Assembly: GCA_024762895.1 (NCBI GenBank)
Contig: JANTGN010000035.1
Coordinates: 1 to 16,776, forward strand
From: Thiotrichales bacterium
GTDB taxonomy: Bacteria; Pseudomonadota; Gammaproteobacteria; J044
DNA length: 16,776 nt
Direction: 5' to 3'
In this document: one piece after another, positions 1 to 7,735 of the stretch
Position numbering within the stretch: position 1 is the first letter of the stretch
Layout: the number at the start of each line of letters is the position of its first letter
Position numbers and translations under genes: made by a program
Notes under the pieces: generated by a model
Told to the model about the DNA's origin: nothing
Database searches by the model: none
Seen by the model: the letters and a program-made list of their open reading frames with translations, nothing else

Positions 1-1798
1 GTGAACCGGGTGAATAATCCAGGGCGATCTGTCCCTGCAGAGGTGGCGTCTTGCCGATGGCTCGGTCGTCCGTGATGTTCTGGGAATAGACGTAGGCCGC
101 ATCACCGCTCAGGCGTAATTGCTGGGCAAGGGCAATGCCGCCTTCCAGCTCAATACCATAGAGACGAGCATCCACATTGCGGTAGACCACGGCGTTGTTG
201 GACAGCAGGATATCTTCCTGGCCATGGGCGCGGTCGCGCAGGATGTAGTTGTTGACAAAGTCGGCAAAGATGACGCCGCTGGCCTGATAACGGGCAACAC
301 CCCAGTTCATGCCGAAGTCGATCTGATGGTGGGCCTCCGGATCCAGGTCCGGATTACCGACCCAGGCCTGAGAAATTCCGGTTGTTGGATCAACGGCGCC
401 ATTCGAGGCTATGTAGCGCTCGGTCGCATCGGCGGTACGCATACTGCGGCTGATACCCGTGAACATACGTGTATTGGAGACCAGGTCGCGTTCATAACGG
501 AACAGGAAGCCAAGGTTATTTTCATGACCCTTTTCGGCCTGGGTACCGTAATAAGCGGTATAAAGCTGATTCGGGCTCATTGGGTCCATCATGCCCATGG
601 GTGGTGGGTTCAGGTTGGCCTTGGTCGCATCGTAGGTGACATAGTCATAGCGCAGGCCGGCCTTAATCAGGCTCCTGCTGTTCAGGGAATGTTCACCTTC
701 GATAGTGAAACCGGTCTGATCCAGCACGGCACCCGGCCACAGATAGGAGTTCACCATGTTCACATTGCTTTCCATCATGCCCACATAACGAGTCGCATCG
801 CGATCTACGTTCTGTACATCCAGGCCCAGTGTAAAGCCCCAGCCACTAGTATCCAGATCGACCAACAGGCGTCCACCCTTGGTATCGGTCGTAGAGGGTG
901 CGCGAGCGAATGGTTTTCCGGCAGGCTTATCCCTGAGGGAGTAGTTATCCATCAGGTGATCGACGTTGGCGTTATAGGCCTCAAAGCTTAACCCGGCATA
1001 GGCGCCACGGGCCGAGTCATTATTGTATTTCAGGCGCCAGGTCTTGGCCTTTGAATACGGGCTATCCATTCCCGCACCGGCATACAGGGCATCGGTGGTC
1101 TGGTCATTTTCGTAGGACAGTTCGAAGCCGTTATCTTCACCCGGCGTGACACCAAAGATGAAATTTCCATTCCTGTTGTGATATGCAGAGCGGACCTCAT
1201 CACCAGATCCATCGATATAGTTATTCGCATCCTTGGTACTGGCAATGGCACGAACATACATGGTGTCGTTGCCCAGGGTCATATCACCAAAGGCCTCGTA
1301 GCGGAGTCCATTGCTGCTGCCACCCACGCCGTATCGAATATCGATGTCATCCTCAGGTGCCTGGGTATTACGGTCAAACAGGACCGTACCACCACTACCA
1401 CCGCCACCATATAACAGTGTCTGAACTCCTTTCAGGATGGTGACCTGTTCGTAGGTCTCAAGGGCGGCATAGGAAGAGGGTGGGTCCATACGATTGGGAC
1501 AGCCGCCGTGGACATAGGCGCCATCGAGAATGATGTTGACGCGTGTCTCGCCCTGGCCACGAATCACCGGATCCAGGCCATGCCCGCCCATACGGCCTGC
1601 ATCGACTCCCAGTGCCTCGCGTAACAGATCACCGCCATCGGCTGGGATTCTGGGTACTTCTTCGGGTAATAGTTCGGATTCATTCGGTGCCGTTTCCTGG
1701 ACGCCGAAGACGATGATATTAGGTATTTTTGTGGTCTCCTGTGCCATCGCTACGGAAGAGGCCAGGCCAAGCAGTCCCACGACCAGTGTCTTATTCAT
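1..1798 (-). CDS. oprC: TonB-dependent copper receptor, OprC/NosA family (3' end outside window)
   Basis: Outer-membrane receptor expected to import copper using TonB energy. I translated it by hand: the ATG at 1798 opens a frame running to the window edge, 599 residues without a stop. Signal peptide is residues 1-19 (cleavage after AMA), a TonB-box-like IPNIIVFG follows at 26-33, then a plug domain at about 50-145 with VIRGQGETRVNIILDG, CPNRMDPPSSY and a GGGGSGGTV stretch, then beta-barrel. OprC binds copper through a CxxxM and an HxM motif about 180 residues apart; here C100-x3-M104 and H281-x-M283 match that pattern and spacing. A later loop is Met-rich (PMGMMDPM). Family members run near 700 residues, so roughly 100 are missing past position 1. 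The gene lies 171 bp after the DUF3240 gene on the same strand and probably has its own promoter. A weak GGGG ribosome site precedes the start. Family call is strong; copper as substrate is inferred from the ligand motifs. Confidence 0.9.
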   Translation of the reverse strand, partial: MNKTLVVGLLGLASSVAMAQETTKIPNIIVFGVQETAPNESELLPEEVPRIPADGGDLLREALGVDAGRMGGHGLDPVIRGQGETRVNIILDGAYVHGGCPNRMDPPSSYAALETYEQVTILKGVQTLLYGGGGSGGTVLFDRNTQAPEDDIDIRYGVGGSSNGLRYEAFGDMTLGNDTMYVRAIASTKDANNYIDGSGDEVRSAYHNRNGNFIFGVTPGEDNGFELSYENDQTTDALYAGAGMDSPYSKAKTWRLKYNNDSARGAYAGLSFEAYNANVDHLMDNYSLRDKPAGKPFARAPSTTDTKGGRLLVDLDTSGWGFTLGLDVQNVDRDATRYVGMMESNVNMVNSYLWPGAVLDQTGFTIEGEHSLNSRSLIKAGLRYDYVTYDATKANLNPPPMGMMDPMSPNQLYTAYYGTQAEKGHENNLGFLFRYERDLVSNTRMFTGISRSMRTADATERYIASNGAVDPTTGISQAWVGNPDLDPEAHHQIDFGMNWGVARYQASGVIFADFVNNYILRDRAHGQEDILLSNNAVVYRNVDARLYGIELEGGIALAQQLRLSGDAAYVYSQNITDDRAIGKTPPLQGQIALDYSPGS

Positions 1799-1830
1799 AT
1801 CAATTGCCCCAGTTATTACTAGATTTTATG

Positions 1831-1865
1831 TGGGGAAATATAACATCTTGATTTAGCAAATATAA
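1831..1865 (-). promoter_or_regulatory. Candidate promoter of the copper receptor gene
   Basis: On the minus strand a -10-like TATATT (1842-1837, 5 of 6 to consensus) lies 17 bp from a poor -35-like TTATAT (1865-1860). This would start the transcript near 1830, giving a leader of about 32 nt. The weak -35 and the palindrome just upstream would suit an activated promoter. Inference from sequence only. Confidence 0.3.
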
Positions 1866-1867
1866 TT

Positions 1868-1908
1868 TGTGATATAACACAGCAGGTGCGTTATATCACA
1901 CACCTGCT
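1868..1908. repeat. Interleaved pair of perfect inverted repeats upstream of the copper receptor
   Basis: TGTGATATAAC (1868-1878) is the exact reverse complement of GTTATATCACA (1890-1900): 11-bp arms, 11-nt spacer. AGCAGGTG (1881-1888) is the exact reverse complement of CACCTGCT (1901-1908). The two pairs interleave, so as RNA they would be alternative stems. As DNA, each arm of the first pair is nearly self-palindromic (GTGATATAAC / GTTATATCAC) with centres 21 bp apart, two helical turns. That suits a regulator binding twice on one face of the helix. A related ATATAAC lies at 1838-1844. No T-run follows, so it is not a standard terminator. Confidence 0.75.
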
Positions 1909-1969
1909 AGCTGACCCGATAGCGTTGAGTTAAGGGCCGGATATGATCAGGCCTAAGAGACGAGGATCT

Positions 1970-2275
1970 TTAATCCAGGTGGCCGGCATCCGAAAGAGGC
2001 ATAATCCAGTAATGGATGCCGCTGCCCTGGAATTCCTGTTTTAAATCCTTCAGCACGGCCTGTGCCTGAGCCGAAGGCATGTGGATCTGGAACAGGACCT
2101 GTTTCTTCCTGCCCGCGACCTGTTCCTGGATGGATAATGAATGAGCCGAGCTGCCATGGCCGTAGATGGGCGAACTGGTAAATCCAGAGATCTCATTACG
2201 GTCCAGGAGCCAGTCCACAATCGTATCCTCTATGGCGGGTGAAATGACGATGGAGAGCAGGCAGATGGGTTCCAT
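1970..2275 (-). CDS. DUF3240 family protein of metal-efflux operon
   Basis: A 101-residue cytoplasmic-looking protein with no signal peptide or membrane segment. I recognise the DUF3240 pattern: an N-terminal strand (MEPICLLSIVISPAIEDTIV), a central GHGSSAHSLSIQEQVAGRKK segment and a C-terminal ferredoxin-like alternation of strands and helices. Genes of this family usually sit directly behind CzcA/CusA-type pumps, as here; their molecular role is not established to my knowledge, and a small regulatory or accessory role is a guess. I place the start at 2275, one nucleotide after the pump stop (TGATATG). A good GGGAGG ribosome site stands 6 nt upstream inside the pump gene. An in-frame ATG at 2302 would overlap the pump by 26 nt and lacks this site. 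The gene is translationally coupled to the pump. Confidence 0.8.
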   Translation of the reverse strand: MEPICLLSIVISPAIEDTIVDWLLDRNEISGFTSSPIYGHGSSAHSLSIQEQVAGRKKQVLFQIHMPSAQAQAVLKDLKQEFQGSGIHYWIMPLSDAGHLD

Positions 2276-2276
2276 A

Positions 2277-5200
2277 TCAGGCCTCCCTGGGGTTGGCGCC
2301 AAAGCGGCGATACAGTATGGGCAGGAGAATCAGGGTCAACAGGGTCGATGACACCAGACCACCCACTACAACGATGGCCAGGGGCTTTTGTATTTCCGAT
2401 CCGGGGCCGCTGGCAAAGAGTAGCGGTATCAGTCCAAAGGCGGCGATGCTTGCGGTCATCAGGACGGGCCGTAGACGACGTTGGGCACCTTCAAACACGA
2501 CCTCGTCCATCGACAGTCCCAGCACCCTGAGCTGATTGAAGTAGGTCAGCATGACCACACCGTTGAGTACGGCAATACCCAATAGGGCGATAAAGCCCAC
2601 AGAGGCCGGTACCGACAGATATTCACCCGTTAGCCACAGCCCGACGATACCGCCGATCATGGCCAGGGGAATATTGCTAAGGACCAGGATGGCCTGGCGC
2701 ACCGAGCGGAAGGTGCTAAACAGGATCAGGAAAATCAACCCCAATGCGACCGGCACGACGATCGACAGCCGTGTAGCCGCACGCTGCTGGTTCTCAAACT
2801 CGCCCCCCCATTCCAGATAATAACCGGTAGGTAGCTTGACTCCATCTGTCACGCCCTGCCTGGCTTCTTCGACAAATCCAACGAGATCACGGCCCGAGAC
2901 ATTGGCAATGACAACGGCCATACGCTTACCGCCTTCCCGGTTAACCGATACCGGTCCCTCGGTACGCTCGAGTTGAACCAGGTCTTCCAGATGAGCGCGA
3001 CTGCCATCGGGCAGCACGATGTGCTGGGCCGCAAAGCTGGCCGGGGAGTCGCGCAGTTCATCCTGCCCACGTAGTACCAGCGGGATGCGACGACTACCCT
3101 TGTAAATGGTGCCGAGTTGCAGACCTTCGATCTGGGCACGTAGCGTGGCCTCCAGGCTGTCTACATCCAGGCCCAGGCGGCCGATGGCCAGGCGATCGAT
3201 CACCAGTCGGTAATACTGTGCACCTTCATTGCGTGGGGTGTAGACGTCTTCGGCCCCTTCGATGGTGCTGATGGTGGCCACGATCTTGTCCGCTGTACGA
3301 TTGAGGGATTCCTGGTCGTCACCAAAGATCTTGATGGCCAGGTCACCTCTGACACCGGTAATCATCTCATCGACGCGCATCTCGATGGGCTGGGTAAATG
3401 CAATGCCTACACCTGGGAAACCCTGGGTGACTGTCCTGATCGATTCGATTAACTCATCCTTGTTATCCACCGTCCATTCGGATTCCGGTTTCAGGACCAG
3501 AAAGCTGTCCGTCTCGTTAAGACTCATGGGGTCGAGGCCCAGCTCATCAGATCCGGCGCGAGAGACTACCCCCCGGACCTCCGGTACCCGCTCCATCAGG
3601 GCCTTCTGAAAACGCATATCGACGGCCAGTGATTCTTCCAGGGTAATCGAGGGAAGTTTTTCCAGTTGCACGATAAGGTCCCCTTCATCCATGGAGGGCA
3701 TGAAGGCCTTGCCGACCTGAGTGTAGAGGCCTGCCGCGACCAGCATCAGAAAGACAGCAGCAGCAACGACCCAGCGTGTATTGTTCAGCGACCAGCGGAG
3801 ACTGGGTATATAAATCGCCATTAGTTTTCGAACCAGCCATGAATCTTCATGTGAGATACTGCCCAGCAGGTAGGAGGCGAGGACGGGTATGATGGTCAGG
3901 GACAGAATCAGGGAGGCGGACAGGGCGAAGACGATGGTCAGGGCTACCGGAACGAAGAGCTTTCCTTCCAGTCCCTGCAGGGTGAGCAGGGGCAGAAAGA
4001 CGATGATGATAATCAGAATGCCGGAAGTTACCGGCACCGAGACCTCACGCACGGCGCGATAGATCAGATGTAGTCTGGGCAGGCTGTGTTGCTTTTTCTG
4101 ATGGGACAGGTGTGTCACCAGGTTTTCTACTACCACGACCGCGGCGTCTACCAGCATACCAATGGCGATCGCCAGTCCGCCGAGAGACATCAGATTGGCG
4201 GACATTCCAAAATAATTCATAAGGATAAAGGTGGCGAGGGCGGCCAGGGGCAGGATCAGGGCCACCGTCAGGGCGGCACGGATATCGCCCAGGAACAGGA
4301 CCAGCAGAATGAGTACCAGCACTATCGCCTCGCCCAGGGCCTTGGATACGGTGCCCACGGCACGTTCCACCAGGCGGCCACGATCATAAAAGACCTGGAC
4401 CTTGACACCCTCGGGAAATCCCGGGGCCAGTTCTGCCAGTTTCTCATGCAGGCCGGACACCACCTGCCGGGCATTGGCCCCACGCAGCCCCAGTACCAGG
4501 CCCTGTACGGCCTCGCTCTGACCATCCTTGGTGACGGCCCCGTAGCGTGTCAGGGAACCGATGCGGACCTCGGCGATATCGCCTACCCGGACAGGTTGAC
4601 TGAGGTCGGCGCGGACCACGATCGACGCCAGATCATCCAGATCCTGAATACTACCCTCGGTGCGAACCAGCAGGACTTCTTCGCCATCATTGAGGCGGCC
4701 AGCGCCATCATTACGGTTGTTCGATTCCAGGGCGTTTTGCAACTCCTGCATATCGATACCCCGGGCCAGCATGCGTGCGCCATCGGGTACGACTTCAAAG
4801 GTACGTGCAAGCCCTCCGAGCGCATTAACATCGGCCACACCGGGTACACTGCGCAGGGCTGGTCGGATGACCCAGTCAAGCAGGTCTCTCCGTTCCATCA
4901 ATGAAAGGTCACCACCCTCGATGGTGAACATGAACATCTCGCCCAGAGGTGTCGTCATGGGCGCGATCCCCCCGGAGATGCCTTCGGGCAGGTCTTCCCA
5001 GATGGCACTGAGCCTCTCAGAGACCTGTTGCCGGGCCCAGTAAATATCGGTGCCCTCTTCAAAATCCACCGTGATATCGGTCAGTGCGTATTTTGCGATC
5101 GAACGCAACATGGACATGCGGGGTATGCCCAGCATCTCTACTTCGACCAGGGCGGTAATCCGGGCCTCGATCTCATTTGGTGTCATACCCGGGGCCTTGA

Positions 5201-5351
5201 TAATGACCTTGACCTGAGTGCTTGAGACATCGGGAAAAGCATCGATAGGTGTGTTCTGGAAGGCATACCAGCCGCCACCAATCAATACCAGGACGACCAG
5301 CAGCATCATCAGACGCTGGGTCAGCGCAAACTGAATTATTCTGGCCAGCAT
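2277..5351 (-). CDS. Heavy-metal efflux RND pump, CusA/CzcA family inner-membrane subunit
   Basis: Proton-driven antiporter that moves metal ions from periplasm or cytoplasm out through the adaptor and channel encoded upstream. At 1024 residues it has the normal length for the HME-RND family: TM1 at about 14-31, a first periplasmic domain with PIDAFPDVSSTQVKV (35-49), a central TM block, a second periplasmic domain, and a last TM block with the family's GPGSEIQKPLAIVVVGG. The TM4 proton-relay segment is AIGMLVDAAVVVVEN (396-410) with D402 and E409, without the DFG seen in classical CzcA. The periplasmic cleft reads like CzcA (FMPSMDEGD, LDPMSLNETDSF, TQPIEMR). The three methionines of E. coli CusA align, from memory, with Q562, E613 and E662. 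Copper/silver export is suggested by the neighbouring receptor, divalent metal by these residues. The ATG at 5351 overlaps the adaptor stop as TAATG, so translation is coupled. Confidence 0.93.
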   Translation of the reverse strand: MLARIIQFALTQRLMMLLVVLVLIGGGWYAFQNTPIDAFPDVSSTQVKVIIKAPGMTPNEIEARITALVEVEMLGIPRMSMLRSIAKYALTDITVDFEEGTDIYWARQQVSERLSAIWEDLPEGISGGIAPMTTPLGEMFMFTIEGGDLSLMERRDLLDWVIRPALRSVPGVADVNALGGLARTFEVVPDGARMLARGIDMQELQNALESNNRNDGAGRLNDGEEVLLVRTEGSIQDLDDLASIVVRADLSQPVRVGDIAEVRIGSLTRYGAVTKDGQSEAVQGLVLGLRGANARQVVSGLHEKLAELAPGFPEGVKVQVFYDRGRLVERAVGTVSKALGEAIVLVLILLVLFLGDIRAALTVALILPLAALATFILMNYFGMSANLMSLGGLAIAIGMLVDAAVVVVENLVTHLSHQKKQHSLPRLHLIYRAVREVSVPVTSGILIIIIVFLPLLTLQGLEGKLFVPVALTIVFALSASLILSLTIIPVLASYLLGSISHEDSWLVRKLMAIYIPSLRWSLNNTRWVVAAAVFLMLVAAGLYTQVGKAFMPSMDEGDLIVQLEKLPSITLEESLAVDMRFQKALMERVPEVRGVVSRAGSDELGLDPMSLNETDSFLVLKPESEWTVDNKDELIESIRTVTQGFPGVGIAFTQPIEMRVDEMITGVRGDLAIKIFGDDQESLNRTADKIVATISTIEGAEDVYTPRNEGAQYYRLVIDRLAIGRLGLDVDSLEATLRAQIEGLQLGTIYKGSRRIPLVLRGQDELRDSPASFAAQHIVLPDGSRAHLEDLVQLERTEGPVSVNREGGKRMAVVIANVSGRDLVGFVEEARQGVTDGVKLPTGYYLEWGGEFENQQRAATRLSIVVPVALGLIFLILFSTFRSVRQAILVLSNIPLAMIGGIVGLWLTGEYLSVPASVGFIALLGIAVLNGVVMLTYFNQLRVLGLSMDEVVFEGAQRRLRPVLMTASIAAFGLIPLLFASGPGSEIQKPLAIVVVGGLVSSTLLTLILLPILYRRFGANPREA

Positions 5352-6433
5352 TATTCGGTACCTTGCTGCCAGGCGGCCTTGAGCGCGGAGGTTCCAGAAA
5401 CGGCAACCTGTTGCCCATTGGTGAGTTGACCTGAGACGATCAGATGACGTGACTCTTCAGTAATAACATTGACCTCTTCAGGGGCAAAGCCCTGGGCCGA
5501 TTTGACGAAGACCCATGTCTTATTCTGCACTCGCACCATCGAAGAACGTGGAATACGGAATTGTTGTCCGCTACCAGATATGGCCAGTCGGACCTGGACG
5601 AACTGCCCTGGCCTGAGTAATTCGGTGTGTTCCCTGACCTCTGCCCGTACCATGATGCCCTGGTCTTCGTCATGCACCATGCGTCCCACAGTGATCACCT
5701 CGGCACTGATGGCGGGTTCCCTGACCTGAACTCGGGTACCCGGGTGAATCTTGGCAACCTCTCCCAGCGGAGCATGAATCTCAAGCCAGAGTGGGGAGAG
5801 ATGCGCAAGGCGATAGATCGGGTCCAGTGCCTGCAGGCGCTGGCCAGGCTCCGCCATCTGTTCCAGGATGACCCCACCCAGCGGCGCGCGTATTTTTAAC
5901 TTGCTGGTAAGTTGGCGAGTTCTGGCCAGCTGGTCGAGTTCTTTATCATCCAGTCCGGCCAGTACCAGGAGTTGCCGGGTCTGTTCGACCTCAGTCCTGG
6001 CACGAATATAGGTGCTCTGGGTTTCCAGAAAACGTCGTTTTGAAATAATACCTTCCTTGTGCAGTTGTCGATCCTGCTTCATCTCGGCGCTGGCAAGATC
6101 GAGACTGGAGCGGGCGTTCAGATATTGACTCTGTTGCTCTAGCAGGGCAGGACTCATGATCTCGGCCAGTACCTCACCCTGGGCTACGTTGGCGCCTTCG
6201 GCGACAGACAGTTGTTCGAGGATGCCATCGACGGGGGTACTCACGACACGTAGCTGATTATTCGGTACCTGTACGCTGGCAGGGTGCGTAGTGCTCCAGG
6301 TTGTCTCGGTGCTTCGGATCGCCTCAGTACGGACACCGAGCATCTGTTGCTGTTGCTCAGAGAGTTCAATGATCTGGGCCTGCAGGACCAATGGAGTCAT
6401 GGCCATCATGCTGGCCAGCAAAAAGGTTTTCAT
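5351..6433 (-). CDS. Periplasmic adaptor (membrane fusion protein) of metal efflux system, CusB/CzcB family
   Basis: Links the RND pump to the outer-membrane channel. The protein has 360 residues: a signal peptide at 1-19 (cleavage after LQA), a barrel-sandwich/lipoyl half with VDGILEQLSVAEGANVAQGEVLAEI (about 88-112, written here as one known family signature), and an alpha-hairpin rich in Q, E and L at about 113-170. The second lipoyl half contains KIRAPLGGVILEQMAEPGQRL, followed by beta-barrel and membrane-proximal domains. It is shorter than E. coli CusB (about 400). It lacks the Met cluster at the mature N-terminus used there for Cu(I), and shows no Cys-rich heavy-metal-binding prefix. 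It overlaps the channel gene by ATGA (6433-6430) and the pump gene by TAATG, so all three are co-translated. Family assignment is firm; metal specificity cannot be read from it. Confidence 0.9.
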   Translation of the reverse strand: MKTFLLASMMAMTPLVLQAQIIELSEQQQQMLGVRTEAIRSTETTWSTTHPASVQVPNNQLRVVSTPVDGILEQLSVAEGANVAQGEVLAEIMSPALLEQQSQYLNARSSLDLASAEMKQDRQLHKEGIISKRRFLETQSTYIRARTEVEQTRQLLVLAGLDDKELDQLARTRQLTSKLKIRAPLGGVILEQMAEPGQRLQALDPIYRLAHLSPLWLEIHAPLGEVAKIHPGTRVQVREPAISAEVITVGRMVHDEDQGIMVRAEVREHTELLRPGQFVQVRLAISGSGQQFRIPRSSMVRVQNKTWVFVKSAQGFAPEEVNVITEESRHLIVSGQLTNGQQVAVSGTSALKAAWQQGTE

Positions 6434-7659
6434 TCAGGTATGACTCCAAGGCTGAGGTTATAGCGTGATATGGACTGGTAATAAGTGATGCGACTACGTG
6501 CAAGATGATCGGCAGCCTTGGCGGCCTCTTCGCGAGCCTGTAACAGCAGGAATACGCCGGACTCACCCAGATCAAAGGCACGCTGTGTCAGTTTTACACG
6601 TGACCTGGCTATCTCATATTGCTGTTTGGCCAGGTCCAGTCGTCTCTTGGCGCTTTCCAGTTCCTGGCGGCTTTGTTCCTGAAGCAGGACCAGGTTGCGG
6701 CGAATCTCGGCCTGATCGGCCATTGCCTCGGTGAGCAACATCTCGGCTTCAGCGACCTTGCCTGCACCAAGAGATTCAGTGGCAAAGGGTAGGGTAACAC
6801 CAATACCCAGGGCGTTATCGTAGGGCTCAAAACTGAAGGCACGATCTCGTCTGGCATATAGTATCAGTGAGGGATTGCCCTGAATATTCTGGTGTTCGCT
6901 GCGGCTGTTGGCCTGTGCCGACTGCACCGCCAGATCAGAATTTTCAATCTGGGGATGCGGATCGCTGGAACCAGTCTCCTGGATTTGTATATCCATCAGG
7001 TCGAAGGGGAGCTGTTCATTACCGGTGTACAGACGCCAGGCCGATCGCGCGTTGGCCTCGGCCAGAATCGCCTGCTCGTAGATATCATGGAGTTGTGTAG
7101 TCTGTTGCCTGGCCATCAGGGCATCGCTGCGTGGTAGCTCGCCGGCATCTACGCGCTTCTGAATATCCTCTTCCAGGACCTGGTTCGATTCCCATAATTC
7201 CTTCGACAGTGTGGTTTCCTGTTCCGCCAGCTTGAGTTGCCAGGCATATTCGAATACCTGGCTGCTGACTTCCCAGGCCAGGAGCCTTTCGTCGCTGCCG
7301 GCCTGGGCTTGAATACTGTCAGAAAGGTTCTTGAGGGCCTTGCGTTGTCCGGGGTTCCACATAGGCAGATCCAGAGCGGCCTCAAGTTCACGGTAACCCT
7401 CCTGCTCGGTCAGCTGATCGGTCTTGTAGACCAGGTTGAACGAAGGTCTGTCGCCGAACCATGAGCCGGCCTGCCGTTCATAGCCCTGCCCCAGTTGACT
7501 ACGCGCCGCAGGTATACTGGCACGTGGGTTTCGTTCAATGGCAGCGGTTATGGACTCCGCAAGGGTGGGGGCTGCCTGCGCGCCGGGCAATGAAAATAGC
7601 AGGCCAGTGACCAGTAACAAAGGCCAGCCGGTGGTCCATTTTTTTATTATTTTTCGCAT
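6430..7659 (-). CDS. TolC-family outer-membrane channel of metal efflux system (CusC/CzcC type)
   Basis: Forms the outer-membrane duct of the tripartite exporter. The protein has 409 residues: a positively charged signal peptide at 1-29 (cleavage after AQA), then two repeats of long amphipathic helices. Helical segments such as LAEQETTLSKELWESN and RRNLVLLQEQSRQELESAKR separate the beta-strand insertions, as in outer-membrane efflux proteins. No lipobox cysteine is present, so unlike E. coli CusC it is not a lipoprotein. It is the first gene of the efflux unit: 76 bp separate it from the kinase stop, with a recognisable promoter in that gap. The ribosome site is weak (only AAAG just before the ATG). 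An ATG 10 nt upstream is out of frame, and the chosen start gives an orthodox signal peptide. It ends in a 4-nt ATGA overlap with the adaptor gene. Confidence 0.9.
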   Translation of the reverse strand: MRKIIKKWTTGWPLLLVTGLLFSLPGAQAAPTLAESITAAIERNPRASIPAARSQLGQGYERQAGSWFGDRPSFNLVYKTDQLTEQEGYRELEAALDLPMWNPGQRKALKNLSDSIQAQAGSDERLLAWEVSSQVFEYAWQLKLAEQETTLSKELWESNQVLEEDIQKRVDAGELPRSDALMARQQTTQLHDIYEQAILAEANARSAWRLYTGNEQLPFDLMDIQIQETGSSDPHPQIENSDLAVQSAQANSRSEHQNIQGNPSLILYARRDRAFSFEPYDNALGIGVTLPFATESLGAGKVAEAEMLLTEAMADQAEIRRNLVLLQEQSRQELESAKRRLDLAKQQYEIARSRVKLTQRAFDLGESGVFLLLQAREEAAKAADHLARSRITYYQSISRYNLSLGVIPE

Positions 7660-7694
7660 CTTTAGTCATCGTTTAAAGGGTGAGATGTTTCAGG

Positions 7695-7726
7695 AGTATA
7701 GAGTCTAATCATGAATTCAAACTGAA
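7695..7726 (-). promoter_or_regulatory. Efflux-operon promoter with candidate response-regulator box
   Basis: On the minus strand TTCAGTTTGAATTCAT (7726-7711) carries TTCA twice with an 11-bp period. It ends 10 nt before a -10-like TATACT (7700-7695, 5 of 6 to consensus). No good -35 exists at the 17-bp distance; the box covers that place, as at activated promoters. The predicted transcript start is near 7688, about 28 nt before the channel start codon. A 14/16 copy with the same 10-nt spacing stands upstream of the small peptide gene (10386-10417). OmpR-family regulators bind tandem half-sites of about this period, so the regulator at 9067-9735 is the natural candidate. Binding is inferred. 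Confidence 0.6.
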
Positions 7727-7735
7727 TCACTACAT

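Noticed and set aside
119..991. Plus-strand open frame of 290 codons opposite the copper receptor
   Set aside because: It is antisense to a strongly supported receptor with intact plug and copper motifs; the translated product has no recognisable domain or ribosome site.
1851..1865. FNR/DNR-like site (TTGATTTAGCAA) upstream of the copper receptor
   Set aside because: Only the TTGAT half fits TTGAT-N4-ATCAA when the strand and spacing are checked; the other half fails.
4086..4904. Plus-strand open frame of 272 codons opposite the RND pump
   Set aside because: It is rich in Gln, His and Gly as expected from reversing codons of the pump gene; no domain, no ribosome site, and the pump frame is continuous.
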